DNA of 64,000 bases from Verticiella sediminum. GTDB lineage: Bacteria; Pseudomonadota; Gammaproteobacteria; Burkholderiales; Burkholderiaceae_B. Position 1 is the first letter of the stretch, and each line of letters begins with the position of its first letter. The stretch covers positions 310,001-374,000 of the forward strand of contig NZ_VLTJ01000029.1 of NCBI RefSeq assembly GCF_007558815.1. The letters are read 5' to 3'. The position numbers and the translations under genes are program-made. Of this stretch, positions 8,498 to 17,420 are shown one piece after another. The notes beneath the pieces are model-generated. The model worked only from the letters and a program-made list of their open reading frames with translations, was not told the origin of the DNA and searched no databases.

Positions 8498-9943
8498 ATG
8501 ACGCCTATCGCCACCGCCCGCTTCCTTCGGCTCGTCAGCCCGCTCGCCGCGGCGCTCGTGCTGGCCGGCTGCGGCTCGCTGATGCACACCACCTACACCA
8601 CGCCGGCAGCCGAGCTGCCCGCGCAATGGCAGGCCGCGGCCGCGCGCGCCTACGGCGTCGAGGATGCCAGCCAGGACCCCTGGTGGCGCAGCTTCGGCGA
8701 CGCGGGCCTGAACGCCCTGGTCGACGAAGTGCTGCGCGTGAACAACGACCTGGCCGCCGCGACCCTGCGCGTGCGTCGCGCCCAGTTGCAGGCCGGGCTC
8801 GCCCAGAGCAACATGCGCCCGAGCTTCAGTGCCGGCGCGGACGCCAGCGCGCGCCGCAACCTGGGCGAGAGCAGCGAGCGCTCGGAATCGTACGGCGTAT
8901 CGGCCGGCGTGAGCTGGGAAGCCGACCTCTGGGGACGCCTGGGCAGCCTGCGCGACGCCGCCGCCTGGAACGCGGTGGCCACCGAGGAAGACCGCCAGGC
9001 CACCGCGCTGGCCCTGGTCGGCACCACCATGAACCTGTACTGGCAGGCCGCGCTGCTCAACGAGCGCATCACCGTGGCGCGCCAGAGCATCGACTATGCG
9101 CAGCGCACGCAGGATCTCGTGCGCGGACAGTACGCCGCGGGCGCGGTGTCCGGCCTGGAAGTCGCCGAGTCCGAGAGCACGCTGGCCAACCAGCAGGCCG
9201 CCCTGACCCAGCTCATCCAGCAGCGCGTCGAAACCCTCAACGCGCTGGCCATCCTGCTCGACGGCCCGCCCTCGCAGGACGTACCCGTGCCCGCCAGCCT
9301 GCCGGGCGCCAACCCGCCCGAGGTGCGCGCCGGCGTCCCCGCCGAACTCCTCGGCCGCCGGCCCGACGTGCGCGCAGCCGAAATGCGCCTGCGCGGCACG
9401 CTGGCCAACGCCGACGCGGTGCGCGCGAGCTACTACCCCACGCTCTCGCTCACCGGCTCGCTAGGCACCGTGAGTTCCGCGCTCTCCAGCGTGCTGCAGA
9501 ACCCCGTGGCCGCCCTGGGCGCCGGCCTCGTCCTGCCCTTCCTGAACTGGAACCAGATGCAGTTGAACAACGCCGTCTCGCGCAACGAATACGAAGAGGC
9601 GGTGGTGAATTTCCGGCAGATGCTGTATCAGGCCATGGGCGACGTCGAGAACACCCTGTCGGCGCGCGGCGCGCTCGCCGATCAGACCCGCTACCTGCAG
9701 CAATCGCTCGCCTCCGCGCAGCGCGCCGAAACCCTGTACGAAGCCCAGTACCGGGCCGGCGCGGTACCGCTGCGCACCTGGCTGGACGCCCAGGAACGGC
9801 GGCGCCAGGCGGAAATCGCGGTCAGCCAGAACCGCTACAGCCAATACATCAACCAGGTGGCGCTGTATCAGGCGCTGGGCGGGGATGCGATTCCGGCGGT
9901 GGTGCCCAGCGAGACGCTGCAGGCGGTGCGGGCCCCCCGCTAA
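8498..9943 (+). CDS. NodT-family outer-membrane efflux lipoprotein
   Basis: 481 residues. A lipoprotein signal with lipobox LAGC (Cys25) precedes two OEP repeats (TolC fold), with the typical segments QDPWWRSFGD, LRVRRAQLQAGLAQSN and LLGRRPDVRAAEMRLRGTLANADAVRASYYPTLSL broken across the two halves. NodT/OprM-type channels are the outer-membrane exit for MacAB or RND pumps. ATG 8498 was chosen because it starts the signal peptide; the 133-bp gap after macB shows no other gene. It completes the macAB operon. Confidence 0.9.
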   Translation: MTPIATARFLRLVSPLAAALVLAGCGSLMHTTYTTPAAELPAQWQAAAARAYGVEDASQDPWWRSFGDAGLNALVDEVLRVNNDLAAATLRVRRAQLQAGLAQSNMRPSFSAGADASARRNLGESSERSESYGVSAGVSWEADLWGRLGSLRDAAAWNAVATEEDRQATALALVGTTMNLYWQAALLNERITVARQSIDYAQRTQDLVRGQYAAGAVSGLEVAESESTLANQQAALTQLIQQRVETLNALAILLDGPPSQDVPVPASLPGANPPEVRAGVPAELLGRRPDVRAAEMRLRGTLANADAVRASYYPTLSLTGSLGTVSSALSSVLQNPVAALGAGLVLPFLNWNQMQLNNAVSRNEYEEAVVNFRQMLYQAMGDVENTLSARGALADQTRYLQQSLASAQRAETLYEAQYRAGAVPLRTWLDAQERRRQAEIAVSQNRYSQYINQVALYQALGGDAIPAVVPSETLQAVRAPR

Positions 9944-9972
9944 CCGTCGTCCCCCGCTGCGAAGACTCGCGC

Positions 9973-10491
9973 TCACCCTAGCCCGGCCGGCTCGACCGGG
10001 ATCTCCTCGCGTTCGGCCGCGGGAAGAAACCGGTATACCCGGCGTCCGCTCTCCTCTCGTACCGTGTCGAAACCACCCATGAAGACACCCTGCGGGCGAA
10101 AGCTGTCGGCATTTCCGATGAGCCGGACCGTCCCATCCGACAAACGCACGGAATACATGCCGAAGCGGTCCACCGTCAGCAAGGTGTCGCTGTCCATCTG
10201 ATAGACATTCATGTGGCCGGCGCCCCCGGTGTCCACGCCCATCGGCGTGCTTTTTATCTTCTTGCCATCGCGAAACACGACCAGCGTCCTGTCGTACTCC
10301 GCAAGGAAGAAGTGGCGCGGTGTGCGGTCCAGCGCAATCGTGCCCGCGCCGACTTGCATCGTCATGGGGGTCCGGACAGGCACCGAGCAATACACCAGTA
10401 CCTCCACGCACATCCAGAGCAGCAGGAGCCAGAGAATGCGGCGCGGCCATACCGTCGACCTGCGTCGTCGAGCCTGTGCGGGTTCGTTCAT
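9973..10491 (-). CDS. Membrane-anchored protein of unknown function
   Basis: 172 residues. A basic N-terminus (QARRRRSTVWPRR) leads into one transmembrane helix (ILWLLLLWMCVEVLVYCSV, about residues 19-38), so the remaining ~130 residues are probably periplasmic. That part is beta-rich with motifs such as TLVVFRDGKKI, LLTVDRFGMYSVRLSDG and GRRVYRFLPA that suggest repeated beta strands. I do not recognise the family. The start at MNEPAQ is uncertain; MLASPG 17 codons upstream is an alternative, and neither has a strong ribosome binding site. It is convergent with the NodT gene and divergent from the GntR regulator. Confidence 0.55.
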   Translation of the reverse strand: MNEPAQARRRRSTVWPRRILWLLLLWMCVEVLVYCSVPVRTPMTMQVGAGTIALDRTPRHFFLAEYDRTLVVFRDGKKIKSTPMGVDTGGAGHMNVYQMDSDTLLTVDRFGMYSVRLSDGTVRLIGNADSFRPQGVFMGGFDTVREESGRRVYRFLPAAEREEIPVEPAGLG

Positions 10492-10736
10492 CTGCGTGCG
10501 GCCCGCATGGGGCTTCTCGTTTTTCGTTCCAGGGGATGCGAGCATACCCCGCACGGGTGGGCGCGCAGTTGCTTCCTGATGACTGCGCCGGTGGTGGCGC
10601 GCCACCGGCGCAACGCCGCTGGCAGCAGGCGCCTGTTGCGGATGGCCAGTCCTTTGGGCGCACCGGCCGGCACGCAAGGTGACGGGTTTTCCCTATGGAC
10701 GACGGCCTCGTACCGCGTCATCATGATTTGTCCAAC

Positions 10737-10754
10737 AAAACTGTTAATAGTTTT
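10737..10754. promoter_or_regulatory. AT-rich palindrome, candidate GntR operator
   Basis: AAAACTGTTAATAGTTTT has perfect arms AAAACT/AGTTTT around a six-base centre, an AT-rich island in otherwise GC-rich DNA. It ends 15 bp before the proposed start of the GntR gene, and lies between it and the divergent unknown gene. FCD-type GntR regulators often bind such sites in their own promoters. This placement also argues against the upstream in-frame start at 10695. Confidence 0.45.
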
Positions 10755-10769
10755 GCAAACGAAACTCGC

Positions 10770-11453
10770 ATGCCGCAGATCTCCCGCCCCAACCGTCCCG
10801 GCACGCTCGCACACGAGCTCATAGACCGCATCCGCGAGGCCATCGTGGATGGCCGCTACGCTCCCGGCCAGCGCCTGATCGAAGCCGATCTCATGCGCGA
10901 GCTGCAGGCGAGCAGGGGCTCGGTACGCGAAGCCCTGCGCCGGCTCGGCGCTGAAGGCATCGTCGACCTGGTACCGAACCGGGGAGCGGTCGTGCGCAAG
11001 CTCAGCCGCAAGGATTTCTGCGATCTGTTCCGCATGCGCGAGGCCCTGGAAGGACTGGCGGCGCGCATGGCCGCCGAACGCGTGGCGGCGCACGGGCTGG
11101 CCGAGCCGTTCCTGGCTGCGGCCGCCGCGACGGCCGAGGCCGACGACCAGGGTGCTGCGGCTTTCAGCCGGCAGAACCGGACCCTGCACCAGCTCATCGT
11201 TGACTTCTCGGACAACGCACAGTTGGCCGAGTCGCTCGAGCAGATGCGGATCCCCCTGGCGCGCCTGCACATCCGCTCCGCGGTCGACGCAAGTTACCGC
11301 GACGACTCGCGCGACGAGCACAAGGCCGTGATCGCCGCGATCGCCGCAGGCGATGCCGACGCGGCGGAGACCGCAATGCGGCAGCACCTTCGCCAGGCGG
11401 CGAGCCGCGTCCTGGCGATCGTCGACAGCGAGCTGGCCCGGCCCGCGGCCTAG
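10770..11453 (+). CDS. GntR-family (FCD) transcriptional regulator
   Basis: 227 residues. The N-terminal winged helix-turn-helix has the GntR signature (AIVDGRYAPGQRLIEADLMRELQASRGSVREALRRL, here shortened in two blocks), followed by an all-helical FCD ligand domain with the metal-binding pattern including RMREALEGLAARM, LHQLIV and EHKAVIAAI. Ligands of FCD regulators are usually small organic acids. It directly precedes two Bug receptors and two redox/hydrolase genes on the same strand, which are its likely targets. ATG 10770 was chosen because the palindrome at 10737-10754 would otherwise be coding. Confidence 0.88.
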   Translation: MPQISRPNRPGTLAHELIDRIREAIVDGRYAPGQRLIEADLMRELQASRGSVREALRRLGAEGIVDLVPNRGAVVRKLSRKDFCDLFRMREALEGLAARMAAERVAAHGLAEPFLAAAAATAEADDQGAAAFSRQNRTLHQLIVDFSDNAQLAESLEQMRIPLARLHIRSAVDASYRDDSRDEHKAVIAAIAAGDADAAETAMRQHLRQAASRVLAIVDSELARPAA

Positions 11454-11537
11454 GCGGAGGAGCCGCCGCACCGGGAAGACAACGACACAGCATCCGACAC
11501 ACGGACGCGGTCATCGAACGGGGAAGGAGGAGACACC

Positions 11538-12539
11538 ATGCCCGTGAGCAGAAGACGATTCCTGGGCACAGGCGCTGCCATGCTCGCCGTGCCGCCCGCC
11601 TGGGCGCAACCCGCGACGAAGCTGCCGGGCTTTCCGGGCCGGCCGCTGGAGCTGCTCGTGGCGTATCCGGCCGGCGGCGGCATGGACATCACGGCGCGCA
11701 TCCTGGCAAAACACCTCGAGCCGGCCGCGGGCAACCCCGTACTGGTCGTGAACAGGGCCGGGGCGGCCGGCCTGGTCGGCCATACCTGGCTGGCGACCCA
11801 GGCGGCCCCGGACGGCCATGTGCTCGGCGTCCTCGCGAGCAACTTCTGGCAGGACAGCTTCTTCCGTTCCGAAGGCCGCTGGAGCTATCGCGACATCGTA
11901 CCCATCGCCTTCCTCAACTACGACCCGGTCACCTGGATCGTCTCCAGCAAAGGGCCGTTTGCCCAGGCCGGCCTGACGGACGTCGTCGAAGCGGCCAGGA
12001 AGAATCCCGGCGGCATCAAGGTCGCCGCGTCGACCGCCACCTCGACCGCCTTCACGCTGGACCAGGTGGCCCGATACAGCGCGGTCGAGTTCCTGCCCGT
12101 CGCCTACCAGGGTGGACGGCAGGCGCTGACCGACCTGCTGGGCGGTCACATCGACGTGTCGTACGGCTATCTGGGCGAGTATCGCAGCCAGCTAGACGCG
12201 GGCGAGGTCCGCGTGCTGGCGGTCACCAGCGCACAGCGCATCCCCGCCCTGCCCGATGTACCGACATTCAATGAAGTCCTGGGGCAGGACGACGTGCTGT
12301 GGGACGCCTTCCGGTTCGTGGGGGCGCCCGCAAAGACACCCCAGGCTCGTCTGCAATGGCTGGGCGAGGCGCTGCGCCAGGCCATCGCCACGCCGGAACT
12401 CGCCCAGGAGTATGTACGGCTGGGAGCGACTCCCGACGCCACGCTCAACGAACCCGGCAGGCTGGCCGAAGAGTTCGAACGACGTGCAAGCCGCGAGCGC
12501 GACTTCTTCGTCAAGACGGGCCGGCTGCAGCCGGCCTGA
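11538..12539 (+). CDS. Bug/TctC-family periplasmic solute receptor
   Basis: 333 residues. The N-terminus SRRRFLGTGAAML is a twin-arginine-like signal peptide. The mature part has Bug signatures: PLELLVAYPAGGGMDITARILAKHL, VVNRAGAAG, the PDGHVLG block and QRIPALPDVPTFNE. Bug proteins capture carboxylates or similar ligands, some for tripartite tricarboxylate transporters and some as signal receptors. GGAAGGAGGAGA at about 11521-11532 is a strong ribosome binding site. No TctA or TctB membrane gene is nearby. The ligand is unknown. Confidence 0.85.
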   Translation: MPVSRRRFLGTGAAMLAVPPAWAQPATKLPGFPGRPLELLVAYPAGGGMDITARILAKHLEPAAGNPVLVVNRAGAAGLVGHTWLATQAAPDGHVLGVLASNFWQDSFFRSEGRWSYRDIVPIAFLNYDPVTWIVSSKGPFAQAGLTDVVEAARKNPGGIKVAASTATSTAFTLDQVARYSAVEFLPVAYQGGRQALTDLLGGHIDVSYGYLGEYRSQLDAGEVRVLAVTSAQRIPALPDVPTFNEVLGQDDVLWDAFRFVGAPAKTPQARLQWLGEALRQAIATPELAQEYVRLGATPDATLNEPGRLAEEFERRASRERDFFVKTGRLQPA

Positions 12540-12575
12540 ATTTCCGCTCGACGTCCCACCTCCGAGGAGAGCACC

Positions 12576-13541
12576 ATGAAGGGTCGATGTACCACAGCAG
12601 CCCTGCAGGCCTGTCTAGTCATCGCTACACCGCTGGCACACGCGGCATATCCCGCCGGCCCAGTGACGATCGTGGTGCCGTACGCGGCGGGCGGCGCGGT
12701 GGACCTGGTCGCCCGCGCCACCGCCCAGAGCATCACCGGTACGCTCGGACAGCCCGTGATCATCGAGAATCGCCCCGGCGCGGGCGGCAATGTCGCCGGC
12801 GCGGCGGTCGCCCGCGCCGCCGCCGACGGCCATACCCTGCTCATGGCCGGCCCTGCCAACGCGGCAGCGCCCTTCCTGTACGACAACCTGCAGTACGACC
12901 CGTTGCGCGATCTTGCACCGATCGTGAAGATCGGCAGCGCACCGGGCGTACTTCTCGTCGCCAACGAGTCTCCCGCCGTCTCGGTGGCGGATCTGGTCCG
13001 CCTCGCCCGCGCCAAGCCCGACGCCATGCAATACGGCCACGGCGGCACGGGAACCACCACGGAGCATCTGGCCAGCGAAATGTTCCTGTCCCAGGCAGAC
13101 ATACGCATGCAGGCCATTCCCTACAAGGGCGGCGCCGCGGCGATGACGGATCTCATGGCCGGGCGCCTGACCATGGTGTTCACCAACCTGCTCAACGCCG
13201 TACCCCAGATAGAGAACGACAGACTGCGGGCACTGGGTATCGCCAGCACCGAGCGCTCGCCGGTGCTGCAGGATGTGCCGACGCTCGCCGAAGCCGGCTA
13301 TCCCATGCAGGTGTCGGTGTGGTGGGGCCTGATGGGCCCAGCCGGCATGCCTGCCGAAGCGGTGGAGCGCATCAACGCCGCGGTCAACGAGGCTCTGCGC
13401 GACGGCGCGTTGCGCCAGCGTCTGCTCGACATGAAGGCATCCCCGGAAGGCGGGACGCCGCAGGCTTTCGCGCAATCCTACGCGGCCGAATCCCAAGGCT
13501 GGGAGACGACCATCCGCCAAGCCGGCATCAAGGGCGAATGA
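12576..13541 (+). CDS. Bug/TctC-family periplasmic solute receptor
   Basis: 321 residues, with a cleavable signal peptide (ending near AHA) and the family pattern YPAGPVTIVVPYAAGGAVDL, ENRPGAGGNV, YKGGAAAMTDLMAGRL and RSPVLQDVPTLAEAGYP. GAGGAGAG precedes the ATG. It follows another Bug gene by 36 bp and its stop overlaps the start of the flavoprotein gene (ATGA), so the three are very likely cotranscribed under the GntR regulator. Two receptors in one operon suggest either two ligands or one signalling copy. Confidence 0.87.
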   Translation: MKGRCTTAALQACLVIATPLAHAAYPAGPVTIVVPYAAGGAVDLVARATAQSITGTLGQPVIIENRPGAGGNVAGAAVARAAADGHTLLMAGPANAAAPFLYDNLQYDPLRDLAPIVKIGSAPGVLLVANESPAVSVADLVRLARAKPDAMQYGHGGTGTTTEHLASEMFLSQADIRMQAIPYKGGAAAMTDLMAGRLTMVFTNLLNAVPQIENDRLRALGIASTERSPVLQDVPTLAEAGYPMQVSVWWGLMGPAGMPAEAVERINAAVNEALRDGALRQRLLDMKASPEGGTPQAFAQSYAAESQGWETTIRQAGIKGE

Positions 13542-15532
13542 TGGCATCCGAAAATCCGCACTATCCGCACATGTTCGCGCCCTTCGAGCTGTCGGGCCGA
13601 AGGCTGCGCAACCGCATCGTGCATGCCTCGATCTCGACGGCGCTGGCCGAGCACTCTGCCGTGACGGACCGGCTGCTGCTCTACTACGCGAATCGTGCCA
13701 AGGGCGGGGCGGCCATGCTCGTCACCGACCCCCTGGGAGCCGCGCCGCACCAGACGGGGCCGCTGCGCGTGGGCGCCTACGAGGACCGTCACAGGGCGGG
13801 GCTGGCCCGCTGGGCGGATGCCGTCGAGAGCGAAGACTGCCGGCTGCTGGGCCAGTTGCAGGATCCCGGGCGTGGCCGCCACGTCCCCGGCCGCAATTAC
13901 GAAGCGATCGGGGCCAGCGGCCTGCCGGACGACCTGAGCTGGACGATGCCACATCCACTGTCCGTTCAGGAAGTGCGCAAGCTGGTGCAGTCATTCGCCG
14001 AGACCGCCGCGCGGCTCAAGGAATGCGGCTTCAGCGGCGTGGAAATATCGGCAGGACACGGACACCTGTTCCACCAATTCATGTCGCCGTGGTCCAACCG
14101 CCGCGACGACGAATATGGCGGCACGTTCGAGAACCGCCTGCGGATCGTCGACGAACTGGTTGCGGCCATCCGGCACCACTGCGGCGACGGCTTCATCCTT
14201 GGGTTGAAGCTGCCCGGCGACGACGGCGTTCCCGGCGGGGTCGACCCCGCCCTTTCCAGACGCATCGCCGGACATCTCACCCGCAACGGGCAGGTCAGCT
14301 ACGTCTGCCTGGCGCAGGGTTCACACCACCGCAGCCTGGAGATGCACGTTCCCAACGACGCCTATCCGCGGGTTCCGTACCTTCCCTTGGTGCAGGCGCT
14401 GCGTGCGGAGCTTGCCGACGTTCCGCTCATGGCGCTGGGGCGCATCACCGATCCGGCCGAGGCCGAGGGCATCCTCGCTCATGGCGATGCCGACCTCATC
14501 GGCCTGGGCCGACCGCTGGTCACAGACCCGGCCTGGCCGCTCAAGGCCGAAGCGGGCCTGGCACGCCGGATCCGGTACTGCGTCAACGCGAACAACTGCT
14601 GGAACACCATCGTCGGCCATCGCCCTATCCAGTGCGACAACAATCCGCGCGTGGCCACACCCTATGAAATCGGCGTGCCGCTGCCACGTGCCGCCAGCCG
14701 CCGCAGGGTCGTGGTGGTGGGCGCCGGCATCGCCGGTCTCGAGGCCGCCGGTGCGGCCGCGCAGCGCGGACACGATGTGATCCTGATCGGCGCGTCGCAG
14801 GAACCCGGCGGCAAGACGCGTCTGCAAGCACAGTTGCCGTCCAGCGAATCACTGAGCAGCATCTATGACTTTCAGGTCGACGCCGCCGTTCGCGCCGGCG
14901 TGGAGCTGCGGCTCGGACACACGGCCCGGGTGCAGGACGTCCTTCGTCTGGAGCCCGATACCGTCGTGCTCGCCACGGGAGCCGACATGGTCTGGCCGGA
15001 CAGCCTGCCGGCAACGCTGCGCGAGCAAGGCCTGGTGCCCGACCTGCGCACGCTGGCAGTAGAGCTGCTGCGCCCCCGTCCGCGCGAACGCGGCACGGCC
15101 GTCCTTCTCGACCTGGATCATGGCCAGGGTGTCTACGCAGGCGCGGAGCTGCTGCATGCGCGCTTCGAGCGCGTCGTCCTGCTGACGCCGCGCGACAGCT
15201 TCGCACAGGACGTCCCGCTGGTAAGTCGACAGACCATTCTGCGCCGTTTTCATGCCCTGGGAATCGAGCTGCTGCCCATGACCGAGCCGTACTGGACCCA
15301 GGCGTTCGAGGACGATGGCGCGCTCGAGTACCGCCACGTCTACGGCGGCCCCGGGGGCCGCATCTGCGACGTCGCCGTCCTGACGTACGCCACCCCCAGG
15401 TCCCCTGCCCTCGAACTCTACGAGCCGTTGCGGCAAGCCGGCGTGCAGGTGGTGCGCGTCGGCGACGCCAAGGTCGCGTGCACCGTCATGGACGCCACCC
15501 GCGAGGGTCACGCGGCCGCCATGACGATCTGA
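13538..15532 (+). CDS. Old-yellow-enzyme / 2,4-dienoyl-CoA reductase-like FMN-FAD flavoprotein
   Basis: 664 residues. An N-terminal FMN TIM barrel (1 to about 340) has EISAGHGHLFHQFMSPWSN and DEYGGTFENRLR of the family. A cysteine motif and a C-terminal FAD/NAD(P) domain (VVVVGAGIAGLEAA from about 391) follow, as in FadH and trimethylamine dehydrogenase. The Fe-S motif is C348-x5-C354-x11-C366, with Ala351 where a fourth cysteine is usual. The barrel motif usually read as Q-L-x-H-x-G-R is QLQDPGR here. The gene overlaps the Bug stop by four bases (ATGATG; the second ATG at 13541 is also possible). It probably reduces an enoyl or dienoyl compound, or demethylates an amine; the substrate is unknown. 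Confidence 0.82.
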   Translation: MMASENPHYPHMFAPFELSGRRLRNRIVHASISTALAEHSAVTDRLLLYYANRAKGGAAMLVTDPLGAAPHQTGPLRVGAYEDRHRAGLARWADAVESEDCRLLGQLQDPGRGRHVPGRNYEAIGASGLPDDLSWTMPHPLSVQEVRKLVQSFAETAARLKECGFSGVEISAGHGHLFHQFMSPWSNRRDDEYGGTFENRLRIVDELVAAIRHHCGDGFILGLKLPGDDGVPGGVDPALSRRIAGHLTRNGQVSYVCLAQGSHHRSLEMHVPNDAYPRVPYLPLVQALRAELADVPLMALGRITDPAEAEGILAHGDADLIGLGRPLVTDPAWPLKAEAGLARRIRYCVNANNCWNTIVGHRPIQCDNNPRVATPYEIGVPLPRAASRRRVVVVGAGIAGLEAAGAAAQRGHDVILIGASQEPGGKTRLQAQLPSSESLSSIYDFQVDAAVRAGVELRLGHTARVQDVLRLEPDTVVLATGADMVWPDSLPATLREQGLVPDLRTLAVELLRPRPRERGTAVLLDLDHGQGVYAGAELLHARFERVVLLTPRDSFAQDVPLVSRQTILRRFHALGIELLPMTEPYWTQAFEDDGALEYRHVYGGPGGRICDVAVLTYATPRSPALELYEPLRQAGVQVVRVGDAKVACTVMDATREGHAAAMTI

Positions 15533-15582
15533 TGCGCGCATCGCCGCACAGCCGGAACAACACTTTGCCCGAGGAGACCGAC

Positions 15583-16167
15583 TTGACCACGAAATCGCTA
15601 TTGCTGGTGCTCGACCTGATCAACGACCTCGTGCATGCCGACGGCCCCAACGGCAGCCAGGGCATGGGCGAACAGGTCCGCACCCGGCGCGTCATCGAGA
15701 ACATGCAGCGTGCGATTGCCCGCGCCCGCCAAGCGGGCGCCCTGATCGGCTATGTCCGGGTGGGCTTCTCGCCGGACTATGGCGAGTGCCCGGCGGCCTC
15801 GCCCATCTTTTCGCGGGCGCGCGAACACGGGCTTTTCAAGCTCGGCACCTGGGGGACGGAAGTGCACCCCGACATCGCGCCGCAGCCTGGGGATTTCGAC
15901 ATCATCAAGCACCGCGTGAGCCCGTTCTACGGCACGAACCTCGAACCCATCCTGCGGGCTCACCGGATCGAGCGTATCGTCTTCGGCGGCGTATCGACCA
16001 GCGCCGTCGTGCACGCCACGGCCCGCGAAGGCCACGATCGAGACTACCAGTGCGTCGTGCTGGAGGACTGCTGCGCGGCGGCGTCCGCCGAGGAGCACGA
16101 GCATTCCATGCAGATCCTGCCGCGCTTTGCGACTGTCAGCTCGTCCGACGACGCTGAGTTCGGCTGA
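15583..16167 (+). CDS. Isochorismatase-fold hydrolase without the nucleophilic cysteine
   Basis: 194 residues. The fold is shown by LLLVLDLINDLVH (Asp11), IIKHRVSPFYGTNLE (Lys109) and GGVSTSAVVHATAREG. In cysteine hydrolases of this fold the last motif carries the nucleophilic Cys; here that position is Val142. Isochorismatases such as EntB also lack the Cys and hydrolyse vinyl ethers, so a non-amidase reaction is likely. The TTG start at 15583 is chosen because GAGGAG at 15571-15576 lies six bases before it and the family begins there. The upstream ATG at 15532 lacks a ribosome binding site. It is last in the GntR-associated gene set. Confidence 0.75.
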   Translation: MTTKSLLLVLDLINDLVHADGPNGSQGMGEQVRTRRVIENMQRAIARARQAGALIGYVRVGFSPDYGECPAASPIFSRAREHGLFKLGTWGTEVHPDIAPQPGDFDIIKHRVSPFYGTNLEPILRAHRIERIVFGGVSTSAVVHATAREGHDRDYQCVVLEDCCAAASAEEHEHSMQILPRFATVSSSDDAEFG

Positions 16168-16358
16168 GCCCTGTGCCTGGGGCGATGTCGCGTCCTTGAC
16201 GATGCGCGAGGCTCAAGGTGGCACAGGCGGGCTTCCCCTGGCGTGCTAGGCGCGCCGGCCCGCAGATCTCCTGGAACATGGCGTTGCGCCAGGTCACTAG
16301 ACGCTCAGGGGAACGGTCCGACTAGCTGGCCTGCACGGCGCCAGCCTTGCCCCAGCAC

Positions 16359-16398
16359 TGTCCACCGGGAAGTCAATTCGCTGTCCTCACAGAACACA
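16359..16398 (+). promoter_or_regulatory. Candidate enhancer pair (TGTC-N9-GACA-like) for sigma-54 activator
   Basis: TGTCCACCGGGAAGTCA (16359-16375) and TGTCCTCACAGAACACA (16382-16398) each match TGTC-N9-GACA at seven of eight positions. Their centres are 23 bp apart, about two helical turns, and 83-106 bp upstream of the -24 element at 16473. They lie in a gene-free stretch (16168-16569) that shows nothing else. Confidence 0.5.
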
Positions 16399-16472
16399 AA
16401 ACAAGGCAAGGCTCCCACTGCTCCGCAGCAATCGTCGCATGCGGCACAGTGACGGCGACCCATCCGCCAAAT

Positions 16473-16488
16473 TGGCATCCATGTTGCT
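16473..16488 (+). promoter_or_regulatory. Sigma-54 (-24/-12) promoter of the DECR-like SDR gene
   Basis: TGGCATCCATGTTGCT fits the sigma-54 consensus TGGCAC-N5-TTGC[AT], with GG and GC separated by ten bases. The expected start is near 16500, giving a leader of about 70 bases before the TTG start at 16570. Confidence 0.72.
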
Positions 16489-16569
16489 TTAGACCCCTCA
16501 TGTCCGGCCCCCGCAGGTACTCCATCGCAGCGGGCGGAACATTTGTTCGCAACCTTACTGGAGGCCTCT

Positions 16570-17349
16570 TTGTTTTCCACGGAAACTCTCAAGAATCACG
16601 TCGCATTCATCACCGGCGGCGCCGGCGACATCGGATATGAAATCGCAAGCATGTATGGGCGATTCGGTGCCAAAGTCGCCATCGTCGGACGCAATCGGGA
16701 ACGCCTGGACAACGCCCTGCAGAAGCTCCGGGCGCAAGGCATCGACGCGGCCGCCTTCGTCACCGACGTCCGTGACTTCGACCAGGTCAAGCATGCGATC
16801 GAACAGACTGTCGCGCGCTTCGGCGCCCTGGACATTCTAGTCAACAATGCCGCGGGCAACTTCCATTGCCCCACTGCCGGGCTGACGCCCAACGGCTGGA
16901 AGACCGTCATCGATATCGATCTGAACGGCACATTTCATGGCTGCCTGGCCGCCTACGAGCATCTCAAGCGCTCCGAACACGGCGGAAACATCATCAGCAT
17001 TATCACGATGCTTGGCGTGACGGGCTGGCCCGGCGCCGCTCATGCTGCTGCGGCGAAGGCGGGCATCCTGTCTCTCTCCCGCACCCTGGCAGTCGAATGG
17101 GGTGACGACAACATCCGCGTAAACACCATTTCCCCCGGCCCCATCGGCGACACGGAAGGCGTTCAGCGCATGTACATCGATACGGGTCGGGACGAACTCG
17201 AACGCCGCAAGACAGCCCTGAACCGCTTCGGCACGAAGGCCGACATCGCCCACGCGGCTGTCTACCTGGCTTCCGACATGGCGTGCTACGTCACGGGCGA
17301 CAACCTGGTAGTCGACGGCGGCCGCTGGCTCAAGTACGTCGCCGCCTGA
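16570..17349 (+). CDS. SDR of the 2,4-dienoyl-CoA reductase (DECR) type
   Basis: 259 residues. Rossmann motif TGGAGDIGYEIA, then NNAAGNF (near residues 91-97) and SPGPIGDTEGVQRM, both characteristic of NADPH-dependent 2,4-dienoyl-CoA reductases rather than ordinary SDRs. The usual catalytic Tyr four residues before the conserved Lys163 is Ala159, also typical of DECR enzymes. They remove conjugated double bases left during oxidation of unsaturated acyl-CoAs. The TTG at 16570 was chosen because GGAGG (16560-16564) precedes it by five bases. The gene is driven by the sigma-54 promoter at 16473 and is followed by a broken Bug gene. Confidence 0.82.
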   Translation: MFSTETLKNHVAFITGGAGDIGYEIASMYGRFGAKVAIVGRNRERLDNALQKLRAQGIDAAAFVTDVRDFDQVKHAIEQTVARFGALDILVNNAAGNFHCPTAGLTPNGWKTVIDIDLNGTFHGCLAAYEHLKRSEHGGNIISIITMLGVTGWPGAAHAAAAKAGILSLSRTLAVEWGDDNIRVNTISPGPIGDTEGVQRMYIDTGRDELERRKTALNRFGTKADIAHAAVYLASDMACYVTGDNLVVDGGRWLKYVAA

Positions 17350-17420
17350 CAACGAACCCGGACGCAGCGGGCCAATAGCACAGTCGCCGTCAGAGCGATA
17401 GAGATGCCTTGGAGACAATC

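Noticed and set aside
12299-13537. Upstream extension of the flavoprotein frame
   Set aside because: The extension overlaps a complete Bug gene and is Arg/Ala/Gly-rich without domain; the flavoprotein start is set by the ATGATG at 13538.
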